This document shows positions 44,629-54,746 of a stretch of 64,000 nt of DNA, one piece after another. The translations under genes were made by a program, and so were the position numbers. This DNA comes from Gammaproteobacteria bacterium (GTDB lineage Bacteria > Pseudomonadota > Gammaproteobacteria > Burkholderiales > Burkholderiaceae_C). The stretch lies in the NCBI GenBank assembly GCA_018828125.1, contig JAHJWB010000017.1, positions 1 through 64,000 of the forward strand. Reading direction: 5' to 3'. The notes beneath the pieces are model-generated. The model was not told the DNA's origin. It made no database searches and worked only from the letters and a program-made list of their open reading frames with translations. How positions within the stretch are numbered: position 1 is the stretch's first letter; each line of letters begins with the position of its first letter.

Positions 44629-47600
44629 TCACTTCGCCGGTTCCACCTTCACCCGTGCGTTCGGCACCTCGCCAAACATCTCGGGCGCGTACATGGCCTC
44701 GACACGGCTGGGGGGCAAGGCAAAGTCGCCCACGTTGTTAAGGCGCACCGTGTATTCCATCTTGACCGTGCCCTTGGGCAGGTATTCGTAGTAGCTGCGG
44801 AAGGCCTCGAAACTGCGCTCTTCAAACGCAGGCCAGCCGCTGCCGCTGCGTTTTTCGCCCTGCGTGGCAATGGCCGAATCACGTCCCAGGCCGCTGCCCA
44901 GGATGGTGGCGCCACCGGGGACCGGGTCGGTGATGGCCACCCAGGTCATGTCGGCACTGGCGTTGACCTCCAGCGATATGCGCAATACGTCGCCCCGGGT
45001 GTACTGGCCGGCGGGCAGCGACTTGTTGGCCTGCTCCACCGGCGTTACGGTTTTGGTGATGCTGTAGCCCGCCGCAAAGGGCGCCTTGAGTTGCACGGCG
45101 GCCACCGACTGCAGCGTGAGCCAGGGCTTGCCGGGGCCCTGGTGTGCGACTGCCAGGTTCTCCTTGCCACCCGCCTTGCCCCAGGCCAGGAACATGTCGT
45201 TGTTCTTGAGGTTGCCGGGCGATGCAGGGGCGCCAAACCAAGTGGTCTGGTGTGCTGCACCGCTGGCGTCTGAGGTTTTCACGCGCTCGACCTTGCTCCA
45301 GTCCACGGTGGCACTGTTGCTGCTCATGGTCGCCTTGGTGGTGCCCGACACGGGCACGGCCTCGAACTTGGCGCTGAATTTTTCCAGCGCCAGCCCGCCC
45401 CACAGGTTGGCCGTGGTGGTGTGCCAGGCGCCCGCCTGCTGGCGGCTGATGAAGCCGTTGGCGAGCCGCCCCATGTCGTCCTTCCAGCTCGGGTCGTCCA
45501 TCACGGCCAGCATCAGGCGCGCGGTGTTCACGTCGCCGTTTTGCATCAGCCACCACCAGTAGTCGTCCTGCTCGGTGCTGAAGATGAGCTTGGTGCCTTG
45601 GAACGACAGGCGGCTGCGCAGGATCTGCATGGCCTCTGCCAAACGCTGGTCGCGCTGCGGCACGTCCGCTACGCGCTTCAGAACGTTCACCCAGTCAATC
45701 ACCGTGTGGGTGGGCCACTGGTTGGGCGCAATGGTGATGCTGCTCACCATGCGGCCCTGGGCCTTGCCGTAGCGCGACAGCGCTTCGAGCGCGGCCACCT
45801 TGCGCATGTCCAGGTCCTTGCGCGGACTCCAGAAGCTGCGCTGGATGCGGCCCTCCACAAACGCGATCAGGCCTCGCTCCATCGGCGCGCGGGCATCGTC
45901 GGGCAGGGCAAAGGCGGGGTTGATGCTGGATGCCTCGTGCGTGGCGGCCAGCAGGTAGGCCGTGAGCGTGTCGCTGCCCCGGTTGGCATCACCGTCGCGC
46001 GGCGGAAAGTAGTTGGCCAGGCCATCGCTGTCCAAATACGTGGGCAGTTGCGCCACCACGGTCTGCCACAGCGCGCCGTCGCGCAGGCCCACGGCCTTGC
46101 TGGTTTTTTGCTCCAGGCAGATGAACGGGTAGCGGGCCCACCAGTCGCGCACGCCGGGCAAACCTTCGGCCAGCTTGGGTTGCAGCGACATCTTCAACCC
46201 CCCGCGCCCGGGGATGGCGTCGGCGGGTGGATTCACGTCCAGGTTGAAGCTGCCATCCACCTGCACCAGCGTGGCCTGTTGCACCGTGAGCGGCACCGCA
46301 GGAATGATGCGCTGGCGCGCCTTGAGCGCGTCGCGCGCGCCGCCCACGGTGTCCTTGGCCTCGATCTCCCACAGGATGGACTCGGCGCGGGTCAGCGCCA
46401 GCTGCGCGGGCGCGGTCACGTTCCAGGCGACCTCACGGGCCTCCTCGGGCGGGATATCGATGGTCTGCGGTTTCAGGTCGAGCAGCGTGGCGCGCGGCGC
46501 CACCTCTACCTTCATCGCCGTCTTGGTGGTGTTGCGCAGGGTGATCTGGGCGCGGAACTGGTCGTCCTCACGCACCAGCGGCGGCAGGCCGCTGATGATC
46601 TGCAAGTCCTGCGTGGCGCGGATGCTGGTACTTCCGGTGCCGAACAGGCCGGTGGCCGCATCGGCCACGGCCACGATCTTGAAAGTGGTCAGCGCGTCGT
46701 TGAGCGGCACGGTCACCTTCGCCTGGCCGTTGGCATCGAGCTGGATGGCAGGCTCCCACAGCAGCAGCGTGTCAAGCAGTTCGCGCGTCTGCGCGCGCCC
46801 CCCGCCACCGCCTGCGGGCACGGCCTTTTTGCCGTAGTGGCGGCGGCCGATGATTTCCATCTGGGCCGTAGAGGTTTCTACCCCCCAGCTGCGCCGCTGC
46901 AGCATGGATTCGAGCAGATTCCAGCTGTTGTTGGGCATCAGCTCCAGCAGGGCCTGGTCCACGGCGGCCAGCGCCACTTCGGCGTTGGCGGCGGGCTTGC
47001 CACCCGGCAGCGTTGCGGTGATGGTGACTTGCGCCTTGCCGCGCACGGCGTAGCTTTCCTTGTCGGCCGTCACCTTCACATCAATCTGGTGGGCCGCTGT
47101 GCCCACCCGGATTTCGGCCAGGCCGAGACGGAACGCGGGCTTGGACAAATCCACCAATGCCGTGGGCGCCTGGTATTCCTTGCCCTCGTACCAGAACGAA
47201 GTCCACCACTCGCGAGGCGACTTGAAACCCCAGGTGAAGAAGCTGTACCAAGGCACCTCGCGCAGGCGGCCGCGCAGGGCCAGCACGCTCACGTACACGT
47301 TGGGGCCCCAGTCGGGCAGCACCTTCAGGCTGACGGTGGGGTCTTGCCCGTTGAGTTGAATCACCTGCGTGTCGATGATGCCCTCGCGCTCCACAGCCAC
47401 CAGGGCCGTGGCAAAGCGGAACGGCATGCGCACCTGGAACTTGGCCATCTCGCCGGGCTGGTAGCTCTTCTTTTCGGGCAGCAAGTCGATGCGGTCGTGG
47501 TCTTCGCCACCAAACCACAACTCGCCCTGGCGCGTGACCCACACCGAAGAGGCGGCCACGCTGGTGTTGCCGTCCTTGTCGGTGGCCGTGACCACCAGTT

Positions 47601-50600
47601 CCACCTCGCCCGGTTCATCCAGCTTGGATTCGCACAGCAGCAGGCCGCGCGCGTCACTTTTGCCGGTGCAGAGCGTGCCCAGGTCCTTGGTTTCGGTCTG
47701 GTTGTCATAGCTGTAGAAGCCGCCCACCATGCGTTTGCGCGTGGTGGTGGTGATGCGGGCAATGGCCTGCACCTGCAGCGAGGTGTCGGCTGCGGGTTTG
47801 CCGTTGTGCTGCAGCGCCAGTGCCTGAAACCGGATCTTCTGGCGGGCGGACACCCAGCCCTCGGTCTTGACCCCGGCCACCACACCTGCGGGCCACAGCG
47901 TCTGGGTGCTGCGAATGGTCTGCACCTCGCCATTGGGGTCGGCGTAGGTGGCTTCCATCAGGAGCTCTTGGGGTTGGCGCGCCTGGGGCACGTTGTCGAT
48001 GGTGAGCTTGCCTGCCCCGTCCTTGTTCAGCGTCAGCGGCAGCTTGTCGGCGATCACGCGCGCGTCCTGGCTGGCGCTGGCTTCTTCGTCGTCGCTGTTG
48101 GCGTTGGACTGCTCGCGCTTGCGCGGTGGGCTGAAGCTGAAGGTGTCGTAGTCGCTGTATTGCAGGCTTTTGCCACGCACCATGGCGGACACGCGCACGG
48201 GCAGGTTCGCCGCGCCGCCACCGGCCACATAGTTGATTTGCACATCGGTGGGCACTGAACGCACCCGCACCAGCGCTTTTTTATCGGTGGGGGTGATGCG
48301 TCCTTCCAGCACCGGCAGGCGGAACTCTTCCACCCGGAATTCGCCCGAGCCGAAGCTGCGTTCGTTGCCGGATTCGTTGCGAAGCTCGACCTGGTACACC
48401 CCCAGCTTGGCGGCGGGCGGAATGGCAAAGGTGTTCTGTGCGCTCAAGCCGCCAGAGGCGGTATCGCGCCAAGCCAGCGGCTGGGTGAACTGCTGGCCGC
48501 TGCCCACGTGGGTGATGACCAAAGTCCCGGGCCGCGTTTTGGGTAGTGCAAAGCCCTGGCGGGTTTCAGAACGCAGAACGTGTTTCATCGACACCGTTTC
48601 GCCGGCGCGGAAGAGTGTGCGGTCAAAAATGGTGTGGGCGCGCTCGTCGGGGCGGGGGTCGCTGCTGGTGGGCACGTTAAAGCGCCAGGGCTCAATGCCA
48701 CGCTGCCAGTCGCTCCAGGTAAAGGCCATGTCCTCCACGCCATCGGCGCCCGTCTGGCGAGCGCTCACAAAGTACGCGTTGCCGCCCTCGCCATAGTCTC
48801 CGCCATCACTGCAGCGGCTGGGGTCGGGCGAGATGCCTTCGATGCGGGCCACGCCCTGGGCGTCGGTGATGGCGTTGGCAAGCTCGTTGCCCCGGCAGTC
48901 GGACACGCGCACCGTGGCACCCTGTACCGGCTGACCCTTGTCCAGCGACGTGACCCAAGCCAGCGCATTCTCGCGGCCCAGCTTGAAATGCACGCCCAGG
49001 TTGGTGACCAGCGCCGAGGTGCGCACGTACATGGTGCGGGCGTCGCCATGGCGTTCGTCCAGCAGCGACGTGCCGAGTTTTTGCGACGCAACTTCCACCA
49101 CATGAAAGCCCGGGGCCAGCGGAATGCCGACCACTTCGAACGGGCGCGGGTCGGTGCTGGCGGGTTTGGGCAAATCAAGTGTCTTCACGCCTGTTTTGCC
49201 CGCCAACAGCGACACCATGCGCGACTGCACATAGTCCTTGTCGTTGTCCAGCACCTGGGGCAGGGGGCCCGTCACGTCCTGGCGCGCCTGCTTGCGGTTC
49301 ACCACATAGCTGTCGTAGCGCTGCACTTTTTTGAACCAGGCAATGATGTCGGCGTCGGTGCGGGCTTTGAGCGTGCTGACCTTGCCAGCGGGCGCCGTGG
49401 CAGCACCGGGCTGCAGGCCCTGTACGCGCAGTGCGGCTTCCACGTTGCGCAATGTCACGGGCAGCAGGGCGGGCGGCTTGTCAGCGGCGGGGCCTTCGGC
49501 AAATCGCTCCACCACGCCAAAAGGCGCGGCCGCAAACTTGGCCAGCGGCGGCATGCCGCCAGTGGCCACCTTGAGCGGAAAGTTGTCGGCATTGCTCAGC
49601 GACCGGCCTGACGCGTCCTTGAGGTCCTTGGGCAGCTCCAGCGTGAAGGCCGTGTTCTCGGCCAAAGGCGCAGCAAACTGCACGCTGTTGACCAGCGCAT
49701 CGGCATCGGCCCGCTGTCCTTCGGCAGTGCCATCGAGCTGGGGTTTGAGGGTTTCCTTGCCAGATTTGAGGCGAATGGCCGATGCCTGCTTGCGGGAGAG
49801 AGGCGCATTGAACGACAGCGACATGGGCCGGATCGGCAGGCATGCGGCCTGGGCGTTTTCACGCTCGCAGCTGAACTCGGCGGCAAATGGTTCGCGCACG
49901 GTGTAGTCAAACCGCTTTTCGATGGTGTTGGGCACACCGCTGGGGGTGGCGACCCCCTTGCCAAACACGATCTGCATGCGCGAGCCCGAGGTGAGGCGGC
50001 GGTTGCACGCCAGCGTGGCGTATTGCAGCGGCGTTTGCGCCGCGCGTTTGTCCAGACCGAGGGTTTTGAGGATTTCCGCGCGCTGCGGGCCGTCGATCAA
50101 GCGCACGGGCACGCGTTCACCTACGCCGTCGGCCGTGCACCACACGTTGGCCTGCACGCTGGCCAGCGTGGCGGGGCCGTTGAGCTGCAGCACAAAAAAC
50201 TGCTCTTCGTCGATCTGCTGGTAGGTGCCGGGCCGAATGTTCTGCACAAACGGGCCACCACTATTGAATTGATAGCTTTTAGCGCCCGTCAGCTCAGCGC
50301 CAGAGGCCGATTTGAACCCGGGTTTTACCGTGGCGGTGCAACGCACACCAGGGGGCAGATCGCGCTCAAAGTCAAACACCCACTCGCGCTCGCCCGTCCA
50401 ACGGCCGGTGCCTTTGGTGGCATCGGCGTCGCTGCAGCTCAGGCTGATCGGAGCCGGTGCCTTGGGGTCGCCAAAGTTCACAGCCGCGGCGTCAAACTTG
50501 GCCACCATCTGCCGCACGCGCGCCACCTCGCCCTGCGGGCTGAAGCTGGAGATCTGGAGCGCCTGCGCCGGGGCTGACAGCAGCCAGCCGCCCAACAGCA

Positions 50601-50646
50601 GCACCGCGCTGACCGGGGCTTTCCTCCAAAGTGTTGTTGTTTTCAT
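44629..50646 (-). CDS. yfhM: Bacterial alpha-2-macroglobulin
   Basis: The 2005-residue protein has a signal peptide (APVSAVLLLGGWLLSAPAQA) without a lipobox, unlike lipidated E. coli YfhM. Macroglobulin domains follow; the thioester motif CLEQ is present at about 1510-1513 (YPFICLEQKTSKA), then the thioester and receptor-binding domains. It would trap proteases in the periplasm and, with PBP1C, guard the cell wall. The ATG at 50646 starts directly at the signal peptide; longer frames are shadows. Repeat copy 10 lies in frame near residue 120. Confidence 0.95.
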   Translation of the reverse strand: MKTTTLWRKAPVSAVLLLGGWLLSAPAQALQISSFSPQGEVARVRQMVAKFDAAAVNFGDPKAPAPISLSCSDADATKGTGRWTGEREWVFDFERDLPPGVRCTATVKPGFKSASGAELTGAKSYQFNSGGPFVQNIRPGTYQQIDEEQFFVLQLNGPATLASVQANVWCTADGVGERVPVRLIDGPQRAEILKTLGLDKRAAQTPLQYATLACNRRLTSGSRMQIVFGKGVATPSGVPNTIEKRFDYTVREPFAAEFSCERENAQAACLPIRPMSLSFNAPLSRKQASAIRLKSGKETLKPQLDGTAEGQRADADALVNSVQFAAPLAENTAFTLELPKDLKDASGRSLSNADNFPLKVATGGMPPLAKFAAAPFGVVERFAEGPAADKPPALLPVTLRNVEAALRVQGLQPGAATAPAGKVSTLKARTDADIIAWFKKVQRYDSYVVNRKQARQDVTGPLPQVLDNDKDYVQSRMVSLLAGKTGVKTLDLPKPASTDPRPFEVVGIPLAPGFHVVEVASQKLGTSLLDERHGDARTMYVRTSALVTNLGVHFKLGRENALAWVTSLDKGQPVQGATVRVSDCRGNELANAITDAQGVARIEGISPDPSRCSDGGDYGEGGNAYFVSARQTGADGVEDMAFTWSDWQRGIEPWRFNVPTSSDPRPDERAHTIFDRTLFRAGETVSMKHVLRSETRQGFALPKTRPGTLVITHVGSGQQFTQPLAWRDTASGGLSAQNTFAIPPAAKLGVYQVELRNESGNERSFGSGEFRVEEFRLPVLEGRITPTDKKALVRVRSVPTDVQINYVAGGGAANLPVRVSAMVRGKSLQYSDYDTFSFSPPRKREQSNANSDDEEASASQDARVIADKLPLTLNKDGAGKLTIDNVPQARQPQELLMEATYADPNGEVQTIRSTQTLWPAGVVAGVKTEGWVSARQKIRFQALALQHNGKPAADTSLQVQAIARITTTTRKRMVGGFYSYDNQTETKDLGTLCTGKSDARGLLLCESKLDEPGEVELVVTATDKDGNTSVAASSVWVTRQGELWFGGEDHDRIDLLPEKKSYQPGEMAKFQVRMPFRFATALVAVEREGIIDTQVIQLNGQDPTVSLKVLPDWGPNVYVSVLALRGRLREVPWYSFFTWGFKSPREWWTSFWYEGKEYQAPTALVDLSKPAFRLGLAEIRVGTAAHQIDVKVTADKESYAVRGKAQVTITATLPGGKPAANAEVALAAVDQALLELMPNNSWNLLESMLQRRSWGVETSTAQMEIIGRRHYGKKAVPAGGGGGRAQTRELLDTLLLWEPAIQLDANGQAKVTVPLNDALTTFKIVAVADAATGLFGTGSTSIRATQDLQIISGLPPLVREDDQFRAQITLRNTTKTAMKVEVAPRATLLDLKPQTIDIPPEEAREVAWNVTAPAQLALTRAESILWEIEAKDTVGGARDALKARQRIIPAVPLTVQQATLVQVDGSFNLDVNPPADAIPGRGGLKMSLQPKLAEGLPGVRDWWARYPFICLEQKTSKAVGLRDGALWQTVVAQLPTYLDSDGLANYFPPRDGDANRGSDTLTAYLLAATHEASSINPAFALPDDARAPMERGLIAFVEGRIQRSFWSPRKDLDMRKVAALEALSRYGKAQGRMVSSITIAPNQWPTHTVIDWVNVLKRVADVPQRDQRLAEAMQILRSRLSFQGTKLIFSTEQDDYWWWLMQNGDVNTARLMLAVMDDPSWKDDMGRLANGFISRQQAGAWHTTTANLWGGLALEKFSAKFEAVPVSGTTKATMSSNSATVDWSKVERVKTSDASGAAHQTTWFGAPASPGNLKNNDMFLAWGKAGGKENLAVAHQGPGKPWLTLQSVAAVQLKAPFAAGYSITKTVTPVEQANKSLPAGQYTRGDVLRISLEVNASADMTWVAITDPVPGGATILGSGLGRDSAIATQGEKRSGSGWPAFEERSFEAFRSYYEYLPKGTVKMEYTVRLNNVGDFALPPSRVEAMYAPEMFGEVPNARVKVEPAK
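50261..50308 (-). repeat. Dispersed palindromic repeat, copy 10, inside the alpha-2-macroglobulin gene
   Basis: On the minus strand GCCTCTGGCGCTGAG, CTGACGGGCGCTAAAAGCTATCAATTCA. It encodes SASGAELTGAKSYQFNS in frame. The family loop bases TAT and TAA, which would give a stop in this orientation, are changed. Confidence 0.75.
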
Positions 50647-50935
50647 TGTGTTTTTCTCATGCCTGCAAGGTCTTTGAGGGTAGCCGATCCATCCGCTCAG
50701 GCGCCACCTTACGCCGACTGTCCAGAGTGTGAATGTGTGAGAAAGTGCTGCAGATGCCAGCACATGTGTGCCGCCTATACTCCCGCGCAACAAAATCCGC
50801 GCTGCACGGGAGCTGCCGGACTTGAAACGTCGATAGCAAAAAAACCGACCCTGCGGCCGATTTGCAGCCGATGACCACTTCAGTTCGACAGCCTCCCAAG
50901 CCGCGCACCCCGCAAAGGGAGGCGGGAGAACCACC

Positions 50936-52288
50936 ATGGCCACACGTCCAATGGGTAACGACACCGCCGCTCAGCCCGCCAAACGGCCCGCGCCTTTCTG
51001 GCATCGGCTCAACACCTTCTTCGCGTTTCCGCTGCAGTCCAAGCCCTTGATGTACAGCATGGTGCTGGCGTTCTCCAGCATGCTTTACAAGGTGTTTTTC
51101 TTTTTGCCTGACGCTTTGGGCATCCTGATCGTGGAGATCGGAATTTTGCTCGCGGCATCGCGTTATGGTTTCAAGGTCACGGCGCTGGGTTCCCGCGGCA
51201 TCTACAAGGCAGAGGACTACCCAGCCGAACTGGACCCGGATTGGAAGAACCTGCCCTGGAAGCTGTTTGCCATCCTGATCGCGCAATCCATCGCCGTGGG
51301 GTGGCTGCAGCGGCTCAACCCCGGCCTGGGCACCTTGGCCTGGCTGGCCATGTGCTTTTTGCTGCCCGCCACGCAGATCGTGCTGGTGCAAACCTGCAGC
51401 TTCACTGAAACCCTGAACCCCGCCAACGCCTGGAACGCCGTCCGCACCATTGGCTGGCCCTACCTGCTGCTGTGCCTGTTTCTCTTTCTGCTGAGCCAGG
51501 GCACCTTCATCGCCTTGGGCATGTTGCTGCCCGTCTTCAGCGGCTGGATTTTGCTGCCCATCATCAACTGGGTGCTCATCTACTTTGCCTGGGTCATGGC
51601 CAGTCTGCTGGGCTACGCCATGTACCAAAACCACGAAGCCTTTGGCATTGACCTGCTGCCGGGTGCCGGACTGGACGAAGATGCTCCCCCGGTGGACCGA
51701 CGCAGCCCACGCCGGATCGAGCAAGACGCCCTGGACGCGCAAGTGGCCGAGCTGATCACCGCAGGCGACATGGTGGCCGCCCTGGCGGTGGCCTACGAAG
51801 AGCAGCGCACCCATGGCGAAGAAGTGCCCGCGCAACGCCGCTACCACCGCGTGCTGGCGCTGGCAGAAGGCAAAACCGCCACCTTGCTCGACCACGCGCA
51901 GCGCTACATTCCGCTGCTGTTGAAGTCTGGCCACGGCGGCGAAGCGCTCAAAGCCTTTCATACCTGCCGCGCCAAGGACGCGCAGTTCGCACTGCAGGAC
52001 GCAAACGCCACGCTCAACCTCGCCAAAGCGGCTTGGCATGCCAACGAGGCCAAAGATGCGCTGGACCTGCTGCAGGGTTTTGACCGCCGCTTCAAGGACC
52101 ATGACAGCGTGCCCGCCGCTTATGAACTGGTTGCCCGTGTACTGCTGCAGGGTATGAACCGTGTCGACATGGCCTTGCGGGTGTTGGCCACGCTGGAGTC
52201 ACGGCACCCGGACACCGACGCCACGCGGGAGACGCAGTGGTTGCTGCGGAACCACGTGCCGCAGGGGGCTGCTGGTGGTTTAGGGTAA
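50936..52288 (+). CDS. Membrane protein with C-terminal TPR-like region, unknown function
   Basis: The 450-residue protein has six or so membrane segments (about 38-235) and a soluble helical C-terminal part (about 265-450) with TPR-like repeats (GDMVAALAVAYEEQRTHGEE, NEAKDALDLLQGF). A GGAG lies 12 bases before the ATG. Divergent from the alpha-2-macroglobulin gene. The domain order resembles membrane TPR scaffold proteins, but no function is assigned. Confidence 0.8.
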   Translation: MATRPMGNDTAAQPAKRPAPFWHRLNTFFAFPLQSKPLMYSMVLAFSSMLYKVFFFLPDALGILIVEIGILLAASRYGFKVTALGSRGIYKAEDYPAELDPDWKNLPWKLFAILIAQSIAVGWLQRLNPGLGTLAWLAMCFLLPATQIVLVQTCSFTETLNPANAWNAVRTIGWPYLLLCLFLFLLSQGTFIALGMLLPVFSGWILLPIINWVLIYFAWVMASLLGYAMYQNHEAFGIDLLPGAGLDEDAPPVDRRSPRRIEQDALDAQVAELITAGDMVAALAVAYEEQRTHGEEVPAQRRYHRVLALAEGKTATLLDHAQRYIPLLLKSGHGGEALKAFHTCRAKDAQFALQDANATLNLAKAAWHANEAKDALDLLQGFDRRFKDHDSVPAAYELVARVLLQGMNRVDMALRVLATLESRHPDTDATRETQWLLRNHVPQGAAGGLG

Positions 52289-52340
52289 AAATGGGTTGTA
52301 GCGCTTATGGAATAAGCGCTAGTAGCTATCAATTTAGGAA
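52286..52340 (+). repeat. Dispersed palindromic repeat, copy 11
   Basis: TAGCGCTTAT, GGA, ATAAGCGCTA: the most perfect copy, with ten-base arms and a three-base loop, then GTAGCTATCAATTT. It starts at the TAA stop of the membrane TPR gene (52286-52288). Confidence 0.92.
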
Positions 52341-52384
52341 TTTTGCCTGGGTCGCTCGAACGAGCGGGGTAAGACCCAAGACCC

Positions 52385-53449
52385 TCACCCCGGCATTCGC
52401 AGCCCTGATCCCACCGAAGGCACGTTCGACGGCCGCGGCTGCAGCACCGGCTGCTCCACCCGCACCAGATGCGCATCCGAGCCTGCATCGACGGAAGCTG
52501 CCCCCACCCCCACATCTTTAACGGCAGGCGCCTGCCCAACTCCTGCCCCTGCACCTCCCAGGTTCGCATGTGCCCCTGGGGCCGTCAAAAACAAATACAG
52601 CGCCTGCGCGTCCACATCACTCAACTGCCCCAGCGACTCAAAGGGCATCACCTGGATCGGCGTTCCATCCGGCCGTTTGCCCGTGCGCAGCATGGTCACA
52701 AAACTGGCGCTGCTGGCATAGCGGGCCATGGCGCTGCCGTCTTTGCCGGGGCGCAGGTCTGATGCGGCGGGCCAGTCTGGCGGGCCGCCCGGGATCTTGC
52801 CGCCCGACAGGTCGGCGCCATGGCAGCCGATGCACATGTTGGCGACATATTGGCCGTTGGCTACCGTCACGCCCGCTGGCACGGGGCGTGAGGGGGCCAA
52901 CTGATGGTCGATGCGCGCCGCCGCATCGGGGATGGCGCCCAGTCCGTACAGCACCCAGGCCGGGCGGGGCAGTTCCACCACGGCCTGCGTGCCCTCTTGC
53001 GGCGTGAACTGGCGCACGTACGACACCAAGGCATTGAGGTCGTCGTTGGTGAACCGGTTGTAGTCTTCGCTGGGCATTACCAATAGCGGGCGGCCATTGG
53101 GCTTGACGCCGTGGCGGATCACGCTGTTCCAGTCCTCGGGCTGGTAGCGGGCCACCACGCCAGCGGCCGTGATGTTGGGCCCCGCAAGGCGCGTGCCCTT
53201 GCCATCGTTCACAAACTCGCGGCCCGTGCCCTGCGCACCGTGACAGTCGGTACAGCCACGCGATGCGTACAGATACCGCCCCCGCTCAATGGTTTGCGCA
53301 TCGGTGGTGTAGGCCACGGGGCGCGGCTTGATGTCGATGTAGCGGTTGCGTTTTTGCTCGGCCAGATAAAGGCCGCTGGCCGCCGCAGCGGCAACGATGA
53401 CGGCCAGCAGCAGTGCGCTGCCAGCGGTCCATTTGATCCAGCGTTTCAT
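52385..53449 (-). CDS. Membrane-anchored diheme cytochrome c
   Basis: The 354-residue protein has an N-terminal membrane helix (about 5-28) and two class I cytochrome domains: CTDCH at about 66-70 and CIGCH in VANMCIGCHGADL near 195-205. It resembles the cytochrome subunits of membrane dehydrogenases (gluconate, alcohol or aldehyde type). A tail of about 70 residues is rich in Gly, Ala, Val and Pro. No dehydrogenase partner adjoins. The ATG at 53449 is preferred over an in-frame TTG 33 bases upstream. Confidence 0.9.
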   Translation of the reverse strand: MKRWIKWTAGSALLLAVIVAAAAASGLYLAEQKRNRYIDIKPRPVAYTTDAQTIERGRYLYASRGCTDCHGAQGTGREFVNDGKGTRLAGPNITAAGVVARYQPEDWNSVIRHGVKPNGRPLLVMPSEDYNRFTNDDLNALVSYVRQFTPQEGTQAVVELPRPAWVLYGLGAIPDAAARIDHQLAPSRPVPAGVTVANGQYVANMCIGCHGADLSGGKIPGGPPDWPAASDLRPGKDGSAMARYASSASFVTMLRTGKRPDGTPIQVMPFESLGQLSDVDAQALYLFLTAPGAHANLGGAGAGVGQAPAVKDVGVGAASVDAGSDAHLVRVEQPVLQPRPSNVPSVGSGLRMPG

Positions 53450-53621
53450 GGGGCTTTCTCTCTTCTTCGAATGTTGAGTCAAACAGCGTGTTCAGGCGCC
53501 GGATTCTGAATTCGAAGAAGCGGTTTGTGACCCCCTGCCATCGTAGGGTGCGACACAGTCGGTGACATTTGTCACAAACGCCGCGCTGCTGTGCAGACAA
53601 TGTGGACAGCGCGCAGCGTGC

Positions 53622-54692
53622 TCAGCGCTCGATCGTCTTGTTCCAGCGCGTGTTCCAGGTGGGGCGATTGGCGTTCACGCTGTCCCAGTCCAGCGTGACG
53701 GCGTTTTTCATCCACTGGTTGATCTTGGCGACCTGCTCGGCACCTTCCCCCACAGCCGGGGCCTTGGGGTTGGTGGGAATCTGCGCGCCGAACTGCAGCA
53801 CATTGGCCTGGGCTAGTGGGCTCAGCAAAAACTCGGTCAGCTTTTGTGCCAGCTCGGGTTCACTGTTCTTGGCGATTACGCACTGAGCGGTCATCAGCAC
53901 CACAGAGCCTTCCTTGGGCTGGGCGTATTCGACCGGGATACCTTTGGTCTTGAGCGCCGCCACGGCCGTGGGCGTGAGCGGGAAGATCGCCGCCTCGCCT
54001 GTCTGCACCATCTCGGAGATCTTGGCCGAGCTGGGGATGTACTCCAGCACGTTGGGCCCAATCGTCTTGGCCCAGTTGTTGAAGCCCGGCTCCACGTTCT
54101 TGTCGTTGCCGCCCTGGATGCGGTTGAACATCAAGAAGCCGTGCAGCCCGAAAGATGAGGAGGGCATGGACTGGAACACCACCTTGCCCTTGTACTTGGG
54201 GTCGGCAAAGTCCATCCATGACGTGGGCGCCGCCCAACCCTTTTCCGCAAACATCTTGGTGTTGTAGGCGATGCCCGTCATGCCCACGCTGACGCCGCTG
54301 GCCAGGTCGTCCTTGAACCGGGCGGCGGGATAAATCTCGCTGAGGTGTGGGTTGGATTTTTGCTTCTCGCACAGGCCCATGCCCATGGCGCGCACCATCA
54401 CGCCATCGTCCAGGAACATCACGTGCATCTGGGGCTTGTCCTTGTTGGCCTGGGCCTTGGCCAGGATGTCGGACGAGGTGCCTGGCACCACCACTACCTT
54501 GGCCCCGTGCAGCTTCTCGAATGCAGGAAACACGTACTGCGTGTACGCCTTCTCCATGGTGCCGCCGTTCATGCCGATGTAGATCGTCTTGGTTTGTGCG
54601 GTGGCGCTGCCTGCGGCGGCCATACCAGCCAATGCAGCAGTGGCCACTAGAGCGCGGCGGGTGCGGCTTGTGAAGCGAGGGGAGAAGGTCAT
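53622..54692 (-). CDS. Polyamine-type ABC transporter substrate-binding protein
   Basis: The 356-residue protein has a signal peptide (RRALVATAALAGMAAAGSATAQ) and a family 1/PotD-like binding fold with FPAFEKLHGAKVVVVPGTSSDIL, MTGIAYNTKMFAEKGW and PTSWMDFADPKYKGKVV. AAAGGA lies 8 bases before the ATG. It is last in the operon that starts with the ATPase at 60376, so import and oxidation of its ligand appear linked. The ligand may be a polyamine, an opine or an iminosugar-like amine. Confidence 0.88.
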   Translation of the reverse strand: MTFSPRFTSRTRRALVATAALAGMAAAGSATAQTKTIYIGMNGGTMEKAYTQYVFPAFEKLHGAKVVVVPGTSSDILAKAQANKDKPQMHVMFLDDGVMVRAMGMGLCEKQKSNPHLSEIYPAARFKDDLASGVSVGMTGIAYNTKMFAEKGWAAPTSWMDFADPKYKGKVVFQSMPSSSFGLHGFLMFNRIQGGNDKNVEPGFNNWAKTIGPNVLEYIPSSAKISEMVQTGEAAIFPLTPTAVAALKTKGIPVEYAQPKEGSVVLMTAQCVIAKNSEPELAQKLTEFLLSPLAQANVLQFGAQIPTNPKAPAVGEGAEQVAKINQWMKNAVTLDWDSVNANRPTWNTRWNKTIER

Positions 54693-54746
54693 GGTGATTT
54701 CCTTTCTGTTGGGGGATGGTGAGAGGCTTGTCGGTGGCTAACGTGG

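Noticed and set aside
45421-48258. A 945-codon plus-strand frame opposite the alpha-2-macroglobulin
   Set aside because: Antisense shadow with low-complexity His/Arg/Gln composition.
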